Under the pieces are notes generated by a model. The model was not told the origin of the DNA. It saw nothing but the letters and a program-made list of their open reading frames with translations, and ran no database searches. Positions 5,419-9,514 of a DNA stretch of 9,514 nucleotides are shown here, piece by piece (the stretch's first letter is position 1; each line of letters opens with the position of its first letter). This stretch comes from Acidaminococcus fermentans (GTDB taxonomy: Bacteria > Bacillota_C > Negativicutes > Acidaminococcales > Acidaminococcaceae): contig SFHH01000109.1 in assembly GCA_004555735.1 (NCBI GenBank), forward strand, positions 1-9,514, in the 5' to 3' direction. A program made the translations under genes and the position numbers.

Positions 5419-6861
5419 ATGAATTATCCTGTGATCGGGCAGGTACTCTCCTGGATCCTCTGTACCGAGGGGACGCTGATGCTGCTGCCCGGCCTCATTT
5501 CTCTCATCTATCGGGAAGACCAGGGCATGGTGTATTTCGCCCTGGCTTTTCTGGCCATTGCCCTGGGTTTCCTCACAGGCCGGCGGAAAATCGCCAACAA
5601 GGCCATCTATCAGCGGGAAGGCTTTGTGGCCGTGGGTCTTTCCTGGATCCTCCTGAGCCTTTACGGAGCCATTCCCTTTGTAGTCACGGGGGAGATCCCT
5701 TCTTACGTGGATGCGGTGTTTGAAATCGTTTCCGGTTTCACCACCACAGGGTCTTCCATCCTGGGAGATGTGGAGGCCCTGTCCCATACCTCCCTGTTCT
5801 GGCGGAGCTTCTCCCACTGGATCGGGGGCATGGGAGTGCTGGTATTCATCCTGATGCTGGTGCCCACGAACCGCGGCGGTACCCAGATGAACCTGATGAA
5901 GGCGGAAAGCCCCGGCCCGGATGTATCCAAGTTCGTACCCCGGGTGCGGAATACAGCCATCGTGCTGTACAAGATCTACCTGGGCATGACCCTCCTGATG
6001 ATCGCTCTCCTGGCCCTGACCGGCATGGACTGGTTCCACAACCTGTGCATCACCTTCGGGACCGCGGGCACCGGGGGATTCGGCGTCCTCAATGACAGCT
6101 GCGCCAGCTATACGCCCATCCAGCAGTGGATCATCACCTTGTTCATGATTGCGTTCGGGGTGAATTTCGGCTTCTATTATCTGTTCCTCATCAGCCGTTT
6201 CCGGGAAGCCATCGCCATGGAAGAAGTCCGGGCCTATCTGGGGATCATCCTGGCTTCCGGTCTGGCCATCGCCTGGCAGATCCGGGGCCGGTTCGACACT
6301 TTGGAAGAGACCCTGCGTGCGTCTTTCTTCCAGGTGGGGAGCATCATGACCACTACCGGATTCAGTACGGTGGATTTCGACCTGTGGCCCAGCTTTTGCA
6401 AGTTCATCCTGGTGCTCCTGATGGTGGTGGGGGCCTGTGCCGGCAGTACCGGCGGCGGAGTGAAAGTGAGCCGGGTGGTGCTGACCGGCAAATCCATCGC
6501 CCTGGAACTGCGGCAGGTGCTCCATCCCCATGGTGTCCAGCGGATGCGCATGGACGGGAAGACCGTGGATAGCAAAGTACTGAATTCCGTCTACATTTTC
6601 CTCATTTCGTATTTCCTGATCTTCTTCCTGTCCATCCTGGCGGTGAGCCTGGACGGATTCAGCCTGGAGACCAACTTCACTGCGGTGGCCGCTACCCTGA
6701 ACAACATCGGCCCCGGCCTGGCCGGAGTGGGCCCTACAAGGAACTTCAGCGCCTACAGCAGTCCGTCCAAACTGATCCTGATCTTCGACATGCTGGCCGG
6801 CCGCCTGGAACTCCTGCCCATGCTGATCCTGTTCTATCCCAGGACCTGGACGAAACATTGA
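5419..6861 (+). CDS. trkH: Trk potassium uptake system, channel subunit TrkH
   Basis: A 480-residue inner-membrane ion channel that takes up K+ with gating by TrkA. It shows the four repeated membrane-pore-membrane units of the Trk/Ktr/HKT superfamily, each with a selectivity-filter Gly: TTTGSS (108-113), GTAGTGGFG (214-222), TTTGFST (311-317) and NNIGPGL (428-434). Other family hallmarks are HWIGGMGVLVF (133-143), AGSTGGGVKVSR (341-352) and MLAGRLELLP (458-467). Length is complete. ATG 5419 was chosen because GGAG (5405-5408) lies ten bases upstream; the in-frame ATG 5410 is only one base from it. The ribosome binding site overlaps the intergenic gap after trkA, so the two genes are almost certainly co-transcribed. 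It is followed by a terminator-like hairpin. Confidence 0.96.
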   Translation: MNYPVIGQVLSWILCTEGTLMLLPGLISLIYREDQGMVYFALAFLAIALGFLTGRRKIANKAIYQREGFVAVGLSWILLSLYGAIPFVVTGEIPSYVDAVFEIVSGFTTTGSSILGDVEALSHTSLFWRSFSHWIGGMGVLVFILMLVPTNRGGTQMNLMKAESPGPDVSKFVPRVRNTAIVLYKIYLGMTLLMIALLALTGMDWFHNLCITFGTAGTGGFGVLNDSCASYTPIQQWIITLFMIAFGVNFGFYYLFLISRFREAIAMEEVRAYLGIILASGLAIAWQIRGRFDTLEETLRASFFQVGSIMTTTGFSTVDFDLWPSFCKFILVLLMVVGACAGSTGGGVKVSRVVLTGKSIALELRQVLHPHGVQRMRMDGKTVDSKVLNSVYIFLISYFLIFFLSILAVSLDGFSLETNFTAVAATLNNIGPGLAGVGPTRNFSAYSSPSKLILIFDMLAGRLELLPMLILFYPRTWTKH

Positions 6862-6893
6862 TGGGTTGCTGTGCAATATTTGTTTCAATTTTG

Positions 6894-6933
6894 AGCCGAA
6901 AAAAACGGAGCTTTTGTTTCCTTTTTTTCGGCT
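6894..6933 (+). terminator. Terminator-like hairpin after trkH
   Basis: A perfect 12-bp stem pairs 6894-6905 (AGCCG plus seven A) with 6922-6933 (seven T plus CGGCT) across a 16-base loop. The downstream tail (AATTCTTTT) is only partly T-rich. It marks the end of the trkA-trkH transcript and the boundary to AT-rich DNA. Confidence 0.75.
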
Positions 6934-6960
6934 AATTCTTTTCTGAGGAGTTTTTTACCC

Positions 6961-7275
6961 ATGTATTCTGCTATAATGATATTGCAGAAGAAAAATGGCT
7001 CCCTCCCCGGGAAAATACTTTTTCAAGGTGAAATGATGAAATGTTCACAAATAAGACGTGATATTACTGAAATTTTGCATTTTCTTCATTTTGTTATTGT
7101 AAAAGATAGAATGTATTGGTATACTAATAAATATCTTATATACGAAAGTATACATTCATGTAAAACAGATGCCTGTGAGATTCTGGTCAAAAGACTGGAT
7201 ATCAGCTTAATCGAATACTTACTGTCATATATCGGGGAGGTACAGGCATTTGTCTATACCTCTCTTTCTTTATGA
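6961..7275 (+). CDS. Small unrecognised ORF in AT-rich DNA
   Basis: A 104-residue ORF with no family I recognise. The product is mixed polar and aromatic with no signal peptide or clear membrane segment; a central part (MYWYTNKYLIYESIHS) is Tyr-rich. GAGGAG lies ten bases before the ATG at 6961, a spacing also seen for trkH and the autotransporter. However, an extended -10 element (TG-C-TATAAT, 6969-6977) lies just inside, and AAGGTG (7025-7030) precedes the in-frame ATG at 7036. A shorter 79-residue product is therefore equally plausible. Base composition differs sharply from the trk genes. The ORF may be the N-terminal part of a decayed gene continuing in other frames to about 7446. It may not encode a working protein. 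Confidence 0.35.
   Translation: MYSAIMILQKKNGSLPGKILFQGEMMKCSQIRRDITEILHFLHFVIVKDRMYWYTNKYLIYESIHSCKTDACEILVKRLDISLIEYLLSYIGEVQAFVYTSLSL
6969..6977 (+). promoter_or_regulatory. Extended -10 promoter element
   Basis: TGCTATAAT matches the extended -10 consensus (TGnTATAAT) exactly. No good -35 hexamer is seen, which is usual for this promoter type. It would drive a transcript starting near 6984 and so favour the internal start at 7036 for the small ORF. The surroundings are AT-rich, so a chance match is possible. Confidence 0.4.
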
Positions 7276-7446
7276 CAGAATAGAAGCATTGTCCGGTAGT
7301 AATATTCTGTATAATCCACCAAATCTAAAAAAGAGTATGGTGACTGTTTTCAAGAAATCTTTGATCGGCCTAAGGAAACTGTTTATGATGACTTTTTCGA
7401 AATAGAATGCCGTATCTCAGATATAAAAATTTTCAAGGAGCTGATT
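7271..7446 (+). pseudogene. Possible frame-shifted remnant continuing the small ORF
   Basis: After the stop at 7273 the reading appears to continue in frame 2 (LYDRIEALSGSNILYNPP, about 7268-7321) and then back in frame 1 (DCFQEIFDRPKETVYDDFF, from 7342, and on to about 7446). Both stretches have ordinary protein-like composition. The frame-1 stretch stays open past the autotransporter start, to 7575. Together with 7036-7275 this could be one former gene of about 140 residues broken by two frameshifts. No homologue is recognised, so this is inference from open frames only. Confidence 0.3.
7361..7389 (+). promoter_or_regulatory. Candidate promoter of the autotransporter gene
   Basis: TTGATC (7361-7366) and TATGAT (7384-7389) are separated by exactly 17 bases, giving a leader of about 55 bases before ATG 7451. 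The -35 hexamer is the same as the one proposed for the four-helix gene. A less likely alternative is TTGTCC/TATAAT (7289-7315) with a 15-base spacer. Confidence 0.5.
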
Positions 7447-7450
7447 TTCT

Positions 7451-9514
7451 ATGAAGAGGAAAAAAGCAACATTGGAAGGAATGATTTTAGGAAGTATCAT
7501 GGCCATGGCAATTTCGGGTGTAGCCGGAGCTACAGCCAACATCGGGCCTGTAACGGTGGATGGGGCTGCCACTGAAGTATCCGGAGACGGAACGGCAATC
7601 ACTGCAGGCAAGCCGGGCAGCAATGTTTCCATCGGACAAATGGAAGGAACAGATCCTTACAGCTTTTTCCTGGTAGGGGAACAGAAAGTCAGTGTATCTG
7701 GGAAAAAGGTGGATACTTCTGGCATGATGGTGGCACTCGGGTCCGATTTGCAGGTGGGAAATACCAATACGGATACAGTGACCATTACCGGCAACCAGGT
7801 TCCCTCTGACAGCAAATCTGCGTGGGGCGAGTATGGAACCATGGCCTATGGTGCAGGCGCCAAGGCTACGGTACAGGCAAAAAATATTGCTGTCAGCACG
7901 AAATCTGATGATCCATACGCCGGTGCCGTCTGGGCACAAAACAATACAGGAAACCAAAATGCTCCCAAAGATGCGGCTTCCATTTCCTTAACCGGTGATA
8001 CCATTTCCATTACGGCTCCCAGCCTGGGAATCGTGAACTATTCCAATGGTCAGATCAATGTTAATGGGGATTTGACATTGACAGCGCCGACGGCTATTTC
8101 TGCCCGTGGCTATTCTACGACGAACATCAATACGGATGGGAAACACAGCACGGTGATCAATGGGAATATCGAATTTGAGACACCGGCTACAAAATCCAAT
8201 CCGCATAACAGCGGTAATGTCATCGATGCCAATGTAAATCTGAATTTGACCGGAGCCGGATCTGTCTGGAATGGACGTGCTTACGAGAAATATCAAGATG
8301 AGGGTGCTGCAGAGGAAAGCGAACACTTATCAGGGAATGAATATGTGGGGACTGATACTCATCTCAATTTGACCATGAAAGATGGAGCAACCTGGAACGT
8401 GACAGGCGATTCCATCATGGACAATTTGCAGGCAGACGGCAGCACGGTCAATGCCAAGCCTGCAATGACCAGGATGAACAGCAAGATGATGAATCTGAAC
8501 AGCTCTACGCTGAAATTTGAAGGAAGCGGCCAGCTTATCGATGTGGAATCTCTAGGCGGGAATGATTCCACCATCAATACGTCCAGCTTGGACAACCAGC
8601 TGCGGGTCAGCAAACAAAGTGATGCAAAGAATCTGACCATCCATGGAACTGGTGCTATTGCCGATTCCATTGCAAAGGACAGCAGCAATGCGCAGAAACT
8701 GGCCGATGTGGCTGTTATGGCCGATTCTGAAAAATCCGTGGCCAGCCGGATTGCTACGGATGAAGGGGTCCTGGCAGGGTTCTATGATTTGAAGGTCACT
8801 GACGGCAAAGTGGATCTGGCCAACAGCACTTATACCCCGAATGTGACCAACGTGGGCATTGCTTCCATGGCAACTATGAACCTGATGACCTGGCGTCAGG
8901 AAAACAACGACATGAATAAACGGCTGGGTGAACTGCGGGACAGCGAAGGGCAGGAAGGTGTCTGGGCCCGTATGGCCCGGGGTGAAGCCAAGTATGGCGC
9001 TCGGAATATGAAGAACCAGTACAATTATTATCAGGTCGGGTATGATACCAAAGTCGGCAAAGGATGGACAGTAGGGGCTGCTTACAGCAAGACTGACGGC
9101 AATACCACCTTCAGCCGGGGCAAGAGCGACAATGATCACGACAGCGTTGCCTTTTATGGCTCTTATCTGAGCGACAACGGCAGCTTTGTGGATTTGATTG
9201 GAAAATATGCCCGTTTGGATACCGATTACCATGTCATTGGCGGCGTCGGTGATGGAGATTATGACACCAATGCCTACAGCTTCAGTGCCGAATATGGCAA
9301 ACGGTTCCATGGACAACAGGGATTGTGGATCGAACCACAGGCTGAACTGACTTATGGCCGGGTTGATTCCGCGGACTATACATCTGCCAGAGGAATCCAT
9401 ATCCATCACGACAGCATGGACAGCCTGGTGGGCCGTCTGGGCTTTACAGCAGGCAAAGATATCAAAGCAGGACACCTTTATGTGAGAGCTTCTTACCTGT
9501 ATGATTTTGACGGC
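7451..9514 (+). CDS. Autotransporter (type V secretion) outer-membrane protein, 3'-truncated by the window edge
   Basis: 688 codons are visible with no stop. It begins with AAGGAG (7435-7440) ten bases before the ATG. Residues 1-29 are a Sec signal peptide: KRKK, a hydrophobic core, then a likely cut after ATA (27-29). Residues 30 to about 470 are a Gly/Asn/Thr/Ser-rich passenger with short beta-strand-like repeats (SLTGDTISITAPS, INVNGDLTLTAP, LNLTGAGSVWNG), suggesting an extended beta-helix exposed on the cell surface. A helical segment (471-500, containing NNDMNKRLGELRDS) leads into VWARM (504-508), the typical entry to an autotransporter beta-barrel. The alternating strands from there (QVGYDTKVGKGWTVGAAYS and later) fit the barrel domain, of which roughly the last 70-80 residues are missing. 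No protease or lipase motif is seen, so adhesion or surface interaction is likely but unproven. Confidence 0.9.
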   Translation, partial: MKRKKATLEGMILGSIMAMAISGVAGATANIGPVTVDGAATEVSGDGTAITAGKPGSNVSIGQMEGTDPYSFFLVGEQKVSVSGKKVDTSGMMVALGSDLQVGNTNTDTVTITGNQVPSDSKSAWGEYGTMAYGAGAKATVQAKNIAVSTKSDDPYAGAVWAQNNTGNQNAPKDAASISLTGDTISITAPSLGIVNYSNGQINVNGDLTLTAPTAISARGYSTTNINTDGKHSTVINGNIEFETPATKSNPHNSGNVIDANVNLNLTGAGSVWNGRAYEKYQDEGAAEESEHLSGNEYVGTDTHLNLTMKDGATWNVTGDSIMDNLQADGSTVNAKPAMTRMNSKMMNLNSSTLKFEGSGQLIDVESLGGNDSTINTSSLDNQLRVSKQSDAKNLTIHGTGAIADSIAKDSSNAQKLADVAVMADSEKSVASRIATDEGVLAGFYDLKVTDGKVDLANSTYTPNVTNVGIASMATMNLMTWRQENNDMNKRLGELRDSEGQEGVWARMARGEAKYGARNMKNQYNYYQVGYDTKVGKGWTVGAAYSKTDGNTTFSRGKSDNDHDSVAFYGSYLSDNGSFVDLIGKYARLDTDYHVIGGVGDGDYDTNAYSFSAEYGKRFHGQQGLWIEPQAELTYGRVDSADYTSARGIHIHHDSMDSLVGRLGFTAGKDIKAGHLYVRASYLYDFDG

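Noticed and set aside
4021..6888. A 955-codon open frame on the minus strand across trkA and trkH
   Set aside because: It lies wholly antisense to two unmistakable genes. The His/Gln/Asp/Gly-rich product has no domain, and its openness follows from the codon bias of the GC-rich genes.

Overview
The window looks like chromosomal DNA of a Negativicutes bacterium (a diderm member of the Firmicutes), most like Acidaminococcus or a close relative. That is inference from gene content. The housekeeping genes are GC-rich, have strong AAGGAG-type ribosome binding sites, and include a Firmicutes-style pyruvate kinase with an extra C-terminal PEP-utiliser-like domain. Yet the window ends in a secreted autotransporter with an outer-membrane beta-barrel, which needs an outer membrane. 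No genus can be proven from the sequence alone.

Layout. (1) 1-1311: 3' part of a pyruvate kinase gene, followed by a hairpin terminator. (2) 1314-1991: an AT-rich unit with a small four-helix-bundle gene (23S rRNA intervening-sequence protein family), its own promoter and a strong bidirectional terminator. The unit is bracketed by a perfect 25-bp inverted repeat made of 7-bp units. (3) 2072-3088, minus strand: a membrane acyltransferase of the acyltransferase-3 family, transcribed toward the four-helix unit. (4) 3243-3794: a small membrane protein resembling ECF-transporter substrate-binding (S) components, diverging from the acyltransferase across a short region with two well-formed promoters. 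(5) 4048-6861: trkA-trkH, a potassium-uptake operon, preceded by about 250 bases of leader with hairpins and another heptamer array, and followed by a 12-bp hairpin. (6) 6862-7450: an AT-rich stretch with a short unrecognised ORF and possibly frame-shifted remnants. (7) 7451-9514: an autotransporter (signal peptide, repetitive beta-rich passenger, start of the barrel) running off the end of the window.

How the parts work together. TrkA (cytoplasmic, nucleotide-binding, gating) and TrkH (membrane ion channel) are the only clear functional pair. The other genes have their own promoters and terminators and look like independent units.

The most unusual signal is a family of tandem 7-bp repeats (CTCGAGA / CCCGAGA and the related GCGACCA type). 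It occurs in four intergenic arrays, and two of these form the exact inverted repeat around the four-helix gene. I found no CRISPR, transposase, tRNA, rRNA, reverse transcriptase or defence operon.
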